From Larimichthys crocea (Eukaryota; Chordata; Actinopteri; Sciaenidae): a stretch of 64,000 bases of DNA. Position numbers and translations under genes: made by a program. The notes under the pieces were generated by a model, which saw nothing but the letters and a program-made list of their open reading frames with translations, had not been told where the DNA came from and did no database searches. The stretch lies in the NCBI RefSeq assembly GCF_000972845.2, contig NC_040018.1:8776140-8840139 (forward strand), written 5' to 3'. Below are positions 15,601-26,600 of this stretch, one piece after another. Position 1 is the first letter of the stretch; each line of letters opens with the position of its first letter.

Positions 15601-16318
15601 CTGGCGCGAACGATCCGGTTCTAGAGCCGGCTCTTTGAAGTGAACGATGGGAGCCGGCTCCTCGTTGTGACCCGTTTAAGGAGCGTTTATTCCATTATTT
15701 TTGGTTGATAATTAATTAAATAGTTAGTAAGTTTTATTTATATAGCACGTTTTTACACCGATGCACTGACCAAAGTGCTTTACAATGTCAAAAATAAAAT
15801 AAAATAACATTTAAAATATTAAAATCATAATAACAAGCAATACAGTGGTCCCCCGTTGATCGCGGGGGAGTCCGTTCTAAAATAACCCACAATAAACGAA
15901 ATCCGCGAAGTAAATTTTACAATTATTATACATGTTTTAAGGCCGTAAAACCCCTAACCACACACTTTTATACACCTTTTTACACGCATTTTGTACAGTA
16001 CTCCCTTAGTTAATCAGGACGCCGAACACAATGCGCGTTCATACTGTACAGTACGCTGTAAAAAAAGCATGCAAAATTACACAAAAAAAATCCGCGAAAC
16101 AGCGAGTCTGCGAAAAGTGAACTGCGTTATAGCGAGGGACAACTGTAATAATAAAATAATAATAAAAATTAATTAATTAATAAAAAACAATTAATAAAAT
16201 GTGAGGAGCCGTTTGGGAGCCGAAAGAGCCGGCTCCTTATAGTTATGCAGAGCCAAAAGAACCGGCTCTCCAAAAAGAGCCGAAATTCCCCTCACTGAAA
16301 GAGATGACCCCTCTCCCC
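15601..16318. mobile_element. hAT-like element, tandem copy 1, split by a pogo-like MITE
   Basis: From GGCGCGAACGATCCGG through the AGCCGGCTCTTT head, a TTATTTATATAGCACG / CAAAGTGCTTTACAATG body and the tail GAGGAGCCGTTTGGGAGCC...AAATTCCCCTCACTG, then AAAGAGATGACCCCTCTCCC. Copy 2 at 16319-16712 repeats nearly all of this, including the flank after the tail. Copy 1 differs by a 303-bp insertion at 15843-16145. Confidence 0.65.
15843..16145. mobile_element. Pogo-like MITE, complete, TA target duplication
   Basis: Flanked by TA on both sides. The left end CAGTGGTCCCCCG and the right end (reverse complement CAGTTGTCCCTCG) are inverted repeats. No transposase. These terminal motifs and the TA target are typical of Tc1/mariner-superfamily pogo/Tigger derivatives. 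It sits inside tandem copy 1 and is absent from the same point in copy 2. Confidence 0.75.
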
Positions 16319-16712
16319 TAGTGATGTGTCGGTCACGAACGATCCGGTTCTAAGAGCCGGCTCTTTTAAGTGAACGACGGGAGCCGGCTGCTTGTTGTGA
16401 GCCGATTTAAGGAGCCGTTTATTCCATTATTTTGGTTGATAAATTAATTAAATAGTTAGTACGTTTTATTTATATAGTACATTTTTACACCGCATGCACT
16501 GACCAAAGTGCTTTACAATGTCAAAAATAAAATGAATCAAATATAATAACATTTAAAAATATAAAATAATAATAACAGGAATAATAATAAAATAATAATT
16601 AATTAATAAAACCAATTAATAAAATGTGAGGAGCCGTTTGGGAGCCAAAAGAACCGGCTCTCCAAAAAGAGCCCAAATTCCCATCACTAAAAGAGATGAC
16701 CCCTCTCCCCTA
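16319..16712. mobile_element. hAT-like element, tandem copy 2 with flank
   Basis: Ends TAGTGATG...CATCACTA enclose the AGCCGGCTC-rich head and tail. AAAGAGATGACCCCTCTCCC follows the element and also precedes it as the flank of copy 1. The unit was therefore duplicated together with its flank, rather than inserted twice. Confidence 0.65.
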
Positions 16713-16879
16713 AAACACACGTCTCTCTTAAAAAAAAACAAAAAAAAAAAACAACTCGCTCTTTTAAAGTGACACGCTTGCGCTTTTATTTTGAAGTCAC
16801 GCTCTCTCGTGTTCCGGTTTTGCACCGCGGTTAAACCCCCAGTGCGGTAAGAACAGAAGCTGACCGATGAATTTTAACA

Positions 16880-17033
16880 GAGGGGGGGAGAGAAAAAAGA
16901 AAAAAGAGGAGAGAGAAATGAAAGAGCGAGGCAGATAGAGAGGAAGAGGGAAGGAAAGAGAGAGAGAGGGAGAGAGGGGAGTGCTGTCGGACCATCCTAC
17001 CGAGCAGACCAGGAGGGGTGAGGCTTATAAATG
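16880..17033 (+). promoter_or_regulatory. dpy19l3: Candidate dpy19l3 promoter: GA-rich tract and TATA-like box
   Basis: A nearly pure purine (GA/GGGA) tract covers about 16880-16981. CTTATAAAT follows at 17024-17032, and a CpG-containing stretch runs to the first coding exon. Position upstream of the dpy19l3 start codon is the main argument. The transcription start cannot be read from sequence. Confidence 0.35.
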
Positions 17034-17533
17034 TAACCGTTGGCTCAAACCGTTTTCGTCTTTGTTACTGTCAGGACAGAAAGAAAAGCTGGCGTCCATA
17101 ACTGGGACTGCGCCTTTATTCATTCAAATACGGCACTCCTCGTACTGTATAGGTATCCTGTGTGCCTCACTATAATCGCATCACTAACTAAACGTCCCTT
17201 ATGGTCTCCCATTAGTCTTCATCCGGCGTCGATAAATGGGGGGGATGATGGGATGTGATGTGATGTTTGACGTTATCGTAGCAGCGACGTGAGCAGGAAA
17301 TGCCGCTGTGAGCAGGCAGGCAGGCCCCGCACAGTGTCCAGGTCCACCACCATCATCATCATCTATCACCACCATCATCTATCAGCAGAGTGTGACTGAG
17401 TCAGAGGCAGCAGACAGACAGACAGACAGTGGTGCAGGTTTGCAGTGGTGCACAGGTGTTTGTGTGTTGTGTTGTGTGTCCTTACCTAAATCAGATATGT
17501 TGGTACCCTCCCCTCCCTCTTGTCTCGTTGCAG
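17034..17533 (+). other. dpy19l3: Probable 5' UTR region of dpy19l3
   Basis: Contains CpG dinucleotides, a CAT/CAC-rich stretch (17346-17385) and CAGACAGA repeats. Two possible donors are CAG|GTTTGC after 17437 and CAG|GTGTTT after 17455. They would pair with the acceptor TCTCGTTGCAG ending at 17533, leaving a very short intron of 78-96 bases. Alternatively the leader is unspliced here. Confidence 0.4.
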
Positions 17534-17661
17534 TGTATGTAACATGACGGGCCTGCGTCAGAGGAAGGGCAGCAAAGGGAAGGAGCCCCCTCTCAGTGCA
17601 GAGTTTCAATCCCAACAGTCCAACTGTTGCACCGATCATCACCCGGAGAAGATCTTGCAGG
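17534..17661 (+). CDS. dpy19l3: dpy19l3 exon 1 (start codon at 17544)
   Basis: Acceptor GTTGCAG ends at 17533, ten leader bases follow, then ATG at 17544-17546. Encodes a short hydrophilic, basic N-terminus beginning [14 protein letters not shown], comparable to the RQRR start of human DPY19L3 and presumably cytosolic. Donor G|GTGAGTG after 17661, leaving one base of a Gly codon. The 3' end and donor recur at 18089-18183. Confidence 0.85.
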
Positions 17662-20600
17662 GTGAGTGAACCATCGTCCTTCCACCCAGCTTCCGGGGGG
17701 CAGCAGGAAAAGCAGCAGTGACTGTAAAAAGCACGATCTCGAATTAATTATCTCGTTATCACAAGAAAACGGACGAAAATTATCTCGTTATCATGGGAAA
17801 ACGTAGGAAAATTATCTCGTTATCACAAGAAAACGGAGGAAAATTATCTCGTTATCACGAGAAAACGGGTGGAATAAAATGTATGTATGTATGGCCTTTT
17901 AGGGCTTCCGTATCCAATAACTCCTTTCAGCTCTGTTTTCAGTCTTTGCAAACTCCTGAGAGAAATATCAGGGTTTTTTTTTGCCTCGCAACATAGTCTG
18001 CTCCATCAATCTACAGGCTGTGAAAACCAAAACAATGAGCTAAAATAGGCTGAAAAGAGTATCAAACTAAAGTGATATTACACAGCACATCTTGCAGGGT
18101 GAGTGAACCATCGTCCTCCCACCCACCCCCCCCAGCCAGCTTCCGGAGGGCAGCGGGAAAAGCAGCAGTGACTGTAAAAAGCATGCAGCGAGCGGTGAGG
18201 CACGGTTGGTAGCTGTCCACCTTGCTTAAAAAAAAAAAAGTTCCTCAAGCCAGATCTTGCTCCCAGGGTCGGTTTCTGCACCTGATCTCTGACCGGCTGT
18301 GGGTGCGGAAAAGGAAGAGAAGTTCTCAGTGGGGTTTTAATGAAACACCACGTTTTCACCTATCGTGCCTGTGCATACTGTCATGATTTGCTTGTGTTGC
18401 ATCCTCTGAGGACAAGCAGGCACGTTGAACTGACATTTTGTGAGTGTCATGGGGATTTTTTTAAGAAGAACCTTTGAATAAGGAGGACTGGATTCAAAGT
18501 ATCAAAGTTTAAGTTGAATTTAATATTCTTGTACAAGAAGGAGCATTTAACAGTGCAACACACAAGAGGGTTACAGAGAAAAAGGCTCCCTGAGGAGCTC
18601 TGTCAGGTGGTTTTTATACAATTCATTCAAAATGGGCTGTCTCGAACATCTTCCCACTAACGATTTCCTTTTTTGGTTTTCCCCTTTGTAATGAACATTA
18701 TGTTTCTTGTCCAAAATGACACTTCCCTTAGTCTGTCTCTCATGTCCCTGAACATTTTTTTTTATTTCCTTTCCCAGGCAGCTTCAACAAACACATGCTA
18801 GATATGTAAAAAGACAAAACACACATACACCCCCTCTAAGAGTTAGAACACCTGCAGCCCAGTACAATCCTATTTTTTATAACAGTGAGCTTTGTTCAGA
18901 TTCAAATGATTTGAAGTCAGTGTCGTTCATATTATGAGTAACCTGTATTTCTCTAGTGTCCACTGAACTAGAAACATCAAGCTACTTTACCTGCAATAGA
19001 CCCTTTTTTTTCTTACAGCAGACAGTTTGACTTGTCATGGTTGGAAACATGCAGGACATTAACAATGTCTGTTGTTCCCTTTGCAAAGACCAGATGCATT
19101 TTTTTTAGCCAGCGGTCCAACTAGGGGTGGGCGATATATCGAATATACTCAGCTTGTTCTACGTGAGATGTATGAAATGACTATATCGCGACCATCGAGT
19201 ACTTGTCACGTAAATGTTTTATGACACAGAATGAACATAATAAACTTCCGACCCCTTTCAAAATAAAACACAATACACAGTTCATGTAGCTTATCACAAC
19301 TTCACATCAACGTTACGTCATGACCCGTGGCACCAGGTCAGCAGTCAATCGATCAAAGTGTCTCAACATGAACAAAGAGAGACTAATTGTTGAAGTGGAA
19401 CAACACACAATCATTCATGACACAACAGATGCTTTTTATAATCTCTTCCATGTCGGAGAAGCAAAGTCAGCTGTTTGTTGTTGTTGTTTCCTTTATACAC
19501 AGTTTATCGCGGGGTCTCGCGTACGTCCAGGATTCTTGCGTGATCTCGCGTGAATAAGGCCGGCTCGCTACGCTGCCAATATGCACCCGGTGTGAGTTGG
19601 CGCAGGGCAGAGGACGCAGCTAAAACGCGGTGCAGCCGTTACTAATCTAATAGAAGGGTCTACTTGAATCATCATACTGATGTTATTTTTTTGCATCAAA
19701 GGGTTGAATTTAACATTCAGAGTGATTTACAGGAGAAATAAAAATGTTGAGATATATATCGTGTATCGCGATATAGCTTAAAAATATCGAGATATTGGTT
19801 ATAGGCCATATCGTGCAGCCCTAGGTCCAACAGTAGTAGCCAACATGCCAGGAATTCAGGCCTGAATTATTAAGAATTTGTTATAAACAGTGTTTAACAT
19901 AGTCAACAGCTAGGAAAATATATACAAATGTAGTCTGGGGACTTTCTCCATGGGTGACAATGAAGTGTCCTATGTTGGTTGACATGTTTACCATCAATAA
20001 CATGTCTCCTTTCATAATTTCAGAATTTAAAGCTACACAGAATATCATTGGCACAGCGATGCTGCAGCAGTATGATTAGGAAAGAAACAACTTGACGTAT
20101 TGAATTTGAATTTTGATTCTGAATTTACAAGAACGCATGAATGATTATGAATTTCGCTGTAGGCTTTTCTCAAGTCTTAAGAAGTTCCTCCTCACTCACG
20201 AACACTCAGAATTGCATGTGTCTGGAAATAGTTACTAGTCAAAGGGTGAAATCAGTTGTATCGGTTATTCACAAACATCTGCTGCTTATCTTGGTAGGTA
20301 GAGCCAAAACACTTTGTTTTGATTCTAGTGAGCCAAACCAGACAGTGTGTTTCTGAGTGTACTTGCAAGAAGTCAGTGGAGTCCTTCAGAGTGGCCAGGA
20401 GACATTAGCTTACACACTACTAGAAGAATGTGGCCATGAGTGTCCCAAGACCACCTCTGAATGTGGTTTAAGTGATTGGATTTCAGTGTGTCCTCAATGG
20501 GTTTTCCGACGTGTTCACACCTGTATGATAGAGCTGTCCGGTTCTGATCGGATCAGCCAAGATGCAGTGCGGCAGCCAAGCTGCCAGTATATACCTTTCT

Positions 20601-23600
20601 GAAGGCCTGACCGACAATCCGACATCCACACTCACTTCATGCAGTGATTGGCTGCCTGTGCAGAGGTGATAAAGGAGCCAGAAACTGAATTTTTACTTCC
20701 AGCTTTTTTTCTTGACAAAACTATTCCTGTCAATTTTCATGTGAACAACCAAGTGCAACACGGCGAATGCCCTCCAGGAGAGAGTGTCTGAAAATGTGTG
20801 CTGTTATCCCCATGTTTAAACAATATGTCTCCTCCTCTCTATGATGTTTGGCTTTTTACTGTGCCTTCCCGCTCCAGAAAAAAAAAAAAAACTATAAACA
20901 CGTTTTTAATGTCCTAGTTCTGCTGGAGAATAACCCTGAATCAGCATGCACAATATTAGGACCTTGAAACTCAAGCAGCTAAATGGAATTCATTATATAG
21001 TTAGTGCCATAGTTCATTTTATTATTCACGCCTGGTGCCTGTTTTTTTTAAAAGTCGTTAATACTTCATTGACAGCAGCAACTTAATGACTTTTCAATGT
21101 TGTTGCAGGTGATTGGTCATGGGGGGCAATAATCTGGACATCGGTCGGTTGGTCTGTGTCTGTTGGTCTTGGCCTGCTCTGCTGTATCTACATGGCCACA
21201 CTACATGAGAATGACCTGTGGTTCTCCAACATCAAGGTAAAGGGCCTTTCACTGTTACAATCTTAAACAGGTTATACATCAAAATCCTGTTGATTTTGTT
21301 CATCAAGGTCTAACTGAGTTAACACACACCACTCAAAATATATCAGCGCAAATTAAGTTTATCACAAGGTGTGTTGTTTTTCGAATGCGATAATGAGAAA
21401 CACATAACACAGGGGGCCCCAAACTTTTTTCGGTGCGGGCCACATCAACTTGCCTTTCTGTGATGGGGTCAGTCTATAACTGAAATGATATCAGTCCCAC
21501 CAGGATTTCACAGGCCTTTTTTGAAATAGATGCGGCCTCAAATCCCTGATGTTGCATGAGGTTTTCAAAAAAATTGCGGTGAAAGTTGCGGTGCTTTTTA
21601 CATTTTTGTTGCGGGAGGAAGTGAAAGTTGCGATAAATTGCGATTCGACAGTCGCGGAGAGGGCGCAGCGAGCACTAAGTCCACGGCCCCGGGAAGTGGC
21701 GAGGTCTGGGCAGGAGGACGCTGTAAAGCTCGCGGCCGGAGCCGTGAGCCACCTTCACCCCCGAGCCTTTCCAAGCCGATCCAGAGGTGGTCGCGGCGCA
21801 CTGCCGCGGAGGAAATGCGCCCGGCGGAGGCCAGCCAGCGCCGGGGAGAGGTCCCACGATGGGATCCTCCCACACAGTGCGGCCGTTCCTGACCTGCCGA
21901 GTTGAATCCCCCGGGCAGACTGCGCGGAAGTTGATCACGAGCAAAGTCACGTCGGAATATACCATTGTGTGAGGGGGTAAAAATTAGCTAGTACTGTAAA
22001 TAGTTGGTAAATAAGGTAGATTTTAATTAGAATGCCAAGCTTAATCATTAAGTGTGGATATTTTATAATAGGAAAATGCAATTTTGAAAAATAGGCCATG
22101 TTTAAAGGGTTTGTTTTGGATCGTTAAGTAGGCCACTCTAATTGTTTAGGCGGGCCGGATGTGGCCCGCGGGCCGTAGTTTGGAGATCCCTGACATAACA
22201 GATAAGATAAGATGACTTTCACAATCCCACACCGTAAAAATGGACTTGTCACAGCAGCTTGTTTACACAAGGTGGATAAGAAATTACTCACAAGTACGAA
22301 ATAAAGAGTGCTGAAGAATCTGACAGCTGTTGGAATCAAGGATCTATGGTAGTAGCAGTCTTTTGATGAAGCAGTTTTTTTTAGGGCACCCACAGTCTCA
22401 GTTACATGATGATCATCACGATTATCAGCTTTGCTTACATTCTCCTCTCCCCCACTTCCTTTGTGGAGTCTAGGGGGCAGTCCAGGACAGAGCTGGCCCT
22501 CTTGACAAACTGCTGAGGAGTGCCATTCATCCATTCATTGTGTAACATTGCTGTTTAAGACGAAGAATGGCAGCTGGGATCACAGTTTGAAGACACTCAG
22601 TGTATATGTTGTAATTCCAAATTCACAGGCTGACATGAGCAATCAAGCTTGGATTGCAGATAGCGTTTTACAAGCTGCTAAATGTAATATTTGCCTGTAG
22701 CAGGGCTTTAAATTGGCAGATTTGTGAAGGGACATTTGTGACTTTCTCTTTATATCAGAGGGGAACAAATTAGTGGTGCTGTTTACAAGAGTTGTGAATG
22801 TCAAGAAGTGGTACAAGTTAACAAACATTTATGGCAAATCATTATGTGACGACTTGTTGCCAAGGCCGTTGTCTGCCGATCATGTACCACAGTGCAAATA
22901 TATCTCTGTGGTTTAATATGTCTGACTGACAGTTTAACCCCGAGTATTTCCACCGACTCTGTGCCAGCCCAGGAAGAAGATCTGGGAATGGTGACAACGC
23001 ATAAACTCTTTTATCTCTTTTATGAGGTACTTGTTTAAAGGCCGGATCGATGTATCTGATACTTTTATATGGAGGTTATCTGAGGATTTGACATCCACGT
23101 GTAAGACTCATCAACCACATCACAGATGGAAAATCTCTCCCGGTTTTAACAACTCAAAAGAAAAAGCACACATTTTTTTCTTGTATCTCAAGAGGAACCA
23201 CAGCATCAACCTAAGTGCCAATCAGACACGTCCCCTCATCCAGTTTCCTCTGTAAAACGGCATGCAAACACGTCATAAACACTTCATCCTGAAATGAGAT
23301 GATTGTTTTTCCATGGACTGCACAGGATTGCTTTTCAGCCCTGTTAAATGAACCACATGAAGTCTTCAAACACCATGGCGACTGGTGGTTACACAGTCCT
23401 TTTTATAGTCTGTTCAGTGTTGTACGGCAACAGAACATTGTGCCCTGCCAGGGATGACGTAATTTTAAATCCCCTTTCCAAAGCTTCACCAGCACTCCGC
23501 TTCAAACTGAGATATACATAGAGGAGTTTGATCGTGTTGACACGGCAGAGTCATAACTGTAACATAATGTAATGAACACTGTTGCTGTTTGTTGTCTTTG

Positions 23601-26600
23601 CCTCATTTAGCAGTGCACTGGTAGTCATTTGTTTTTTGGTGGATATGCGAGTCTACAGCTTGTTTGGATTTGCATATGATACGATATAAAAAATGTTTGA
23701 CTATGGCTTGGGCTGTAAAGCTTTTACTACCAGTTAACTGTACAACAATCAGAGATATAGCTGCATCAGACCTGACCCAAATTCAGCTTCAAATCCAAAT
23801 AAATCTGTCACTCTTTCTCTTTTTCTGTGCTCTTGTTCTTATAGATTGTGTGACTCGTTTAGGGCTGCCACAAACGACTATTTTGATAGTCGATTAATCA
23901 CCGATTATTTTTTTCGATTAGTCGACTAATCGGATCATACATTGACTGTAAAACATACAGCTTATCGCACCAGCATGCAGCTGATCAGATCATTAGCTTT
24001 CAGCTTAAAGTATGAGCTAACTGAAAATAAAAACAATTAAGATGATAGCTCATTAACCCTTTAATGAGAGTCCACTGTCCCAGGAAACGGCGAGGTCCAG
24101 GTGGGCGGGCCGGCGCTGTAAACACCTGCGCCCTCGAGCCTTTCCAAGCCGACCCAGAGTCGGTCGCGGCTCACCATCGCGGAGAGGTCTCACAAAGGGA
24201 TCCTCCCGCACCGTGCGGCCGTCCCTGACCCGAGTTGAATCCCCCGGGCAGACTGCGCGGAAGTTGCGGAAATATCGCGGTGATTGGTTAAAATTACAAC
24301 ACCGCCCTGAATTTACGGGGGTTCACTTAAGTTGCGTTGAAGTTGCAAATCGCAACATTGTGAATTCCTGGAGGGTCTGTGTTATGGTATCATTTACGGT
24401 ACAGACAGGCCTGACGCCGATTACCACTACTGCGCATGTGCACAGGTGTAAAAAAAAAAAAACCAACAAAAAAATGATTCGTCGACTACTAAATTAGTTG
24501 TCGACATAATCGTGACTAATCGACTAATCGTGGCAGCCCTAGACTCGTTCCTTTTTTATTAGCCAGCTAACTATGTCCCCTTTGCCAAATAACTACTTTT
24601 AGCAGGCTGCGTCCTTAGAGCAATTTCACATGGAAAATAATGTCACTCCCCTGTGTCCAACGGCGCCTCAAGTCTTTATATCCTAAAATACGCTGTTGGT
24701 GTCGCCGCTGGCGGTTAGGTTACTGAGTGGAATGATCAATAAGCAGAGTAACGCTGGAATTAGCAGGTAGCACACTGAGCTGTGGGCGAACTCCCCGAAA
24801 GTAATAACTGAAGCCACATCACTGTTGTTACAAATTTGGACTATGTTTCTAGATTCGTATTAAACTGTCTCAGAAGGATGGATACTGTACACACGCTTCA
24901 TTTGGCACTCCAAATGATATTTCTATTTAAAAGGTTCTATAGGGGATTTTTTTTTTTAAATTTACTTTAAAGCAAACTAAAGTTAATACGTATTAAAGAG
25001 AGCAAGGAGATTTTTCTGAATCTGCAAGAAAGTTTCTCAGTTCTCTGCTCACAGGGAGTGATGAGTCCTCATAGCAGATTATAGCAGAGAGTCATCTGCA
25101 CATATTGGTTCAGATTTTGTTGCATTATCCTCATCACAGAGGAAGGCTGAGGAATTAAACAAAACAACTGAGCAGGCAGGCCCTCAAAGAAAACACACAC
25201 ACCTCAGAATTCATTTCATCTGTGACACACGGTGGCAGCCAGGTGCCTCATCTCATGCAAAATGCGCCATACGTCTTGACCCACATAGAGGTAGTCTGCA
25301 CAGGCTAATGCTTGGGTTTTTGTCACTGAGAGACAAAGCAGCACATCTGGTTAATTGAGTGGAATCTGTACGGACACAGTTTGTGGTCGTGGGCAGACAG
25401 ATGCTTTCATTCATTATAAATACAGGTCACTTTACAGGCCTGCTGAACATTTCCCTGAAATGTTCTCACATAAGTGGGCTCCTAGCTGACATCATCGCAC
25501 ATTGCACACACATGCATGCGTGTGTGTGTGTGAGAGAGAAATGCTTCCTTCTGGTAATGCTATCAAAGTCGATGTTCACACAGAGCTGCTTGAATCTGAA
25601 AAATCTTAACAGACACGCTCGCCTCATCACTAAGGACATTCTCAGGAAGGCACAGCAGAGGCGGTACTTTAACTGGTGTACCATTGAGAGTGTGCTGGCA
25701 GGCTCCATCACAGTGTGCTTTGGTAGCCCGACTGTAAGAAAGTGAAAAGACGGCAGTTAAAATCACTGGCATGGAATACCAAAAATAAAAAGTAACCCAT
25801 AACGTCACCAGCCATCGTGCCCTCAGACTGCCCTCACTTCTTCCATCTAAACAATATTACTGTCACACCACGCGTCTCAGTAACAGTTGTTTTCCAAAGG
25901 CATAGTGGAGCTGCTGAATAGCTGACACTCCCACATGCACTGTAAATAGTACATATGCATTGTGGTGAGGGGTTACGGCCTTTTTAAATGTTCTGGTCAA
26001 TTGTCTGTGTTTATTTATGTACACAAAGGATGAGAGAGGCCGTGCTTCGAAAATGTCTGTAGCTTTTTCCGAAGGCGACACGCTGACATGAACTTCACAC
26101 AGTACTTGTTGAGTGCAAGGTTTGAACTTCTTTCTCAAGCTCTGTGTAGTTGTGGTGCAGATCTGAATAACCGAGGACAACTCTCTTCAGAAGAAAGATT
26201 TGCGTTTTCAATGAAGTCAGCGTGTTGATTCAGTGACACAAAAGGATCCAATATCAAGTGGTTAAAAACGTTACGTCTACCTCAGAAACTGTGTTTGCCA
26301 ATCAAATATATGCACGTGCATATTCTTTAGCTTACTTTTATTAATGTGAACTACATATTCGGTCTGTTTATCTTGCAATCGTAGAGCCCCTGAGCTGGTT
26401 AAACCTCCGTTCACTGCTCTCTGTAATCACCTATACCAACCATATCTGAAGTACTCCATAGAGAGCCTTGTGGCTGTATAAAACCGATCAGCTTATGATT
26501 GCTACATCTACTATGCTTTGACATTATGACATTTACATTGAGTGACAGCAGAGAGGGTAAGAAACGACAGACGTCTTCTTAAGTTTACCAGACAAGACAT

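Noticed and set aside
15728..15790. Possible independent SINE tail (TTTATTTATATAGCAC / AAAGTGCTTTACAATG)
   Set aside because: The same block is part of both tandem hAT-like copies and of the repeat at 7845-7890, so it is treated as a module, not a separate insertion.
21549..21905. 118-codon + strand frame and overlapping minus-strand frames
   Set aside because: They lie inside the GC-rich module of a hAT MITE with clear target duplications. Open frames on both strands are expected from high GC.
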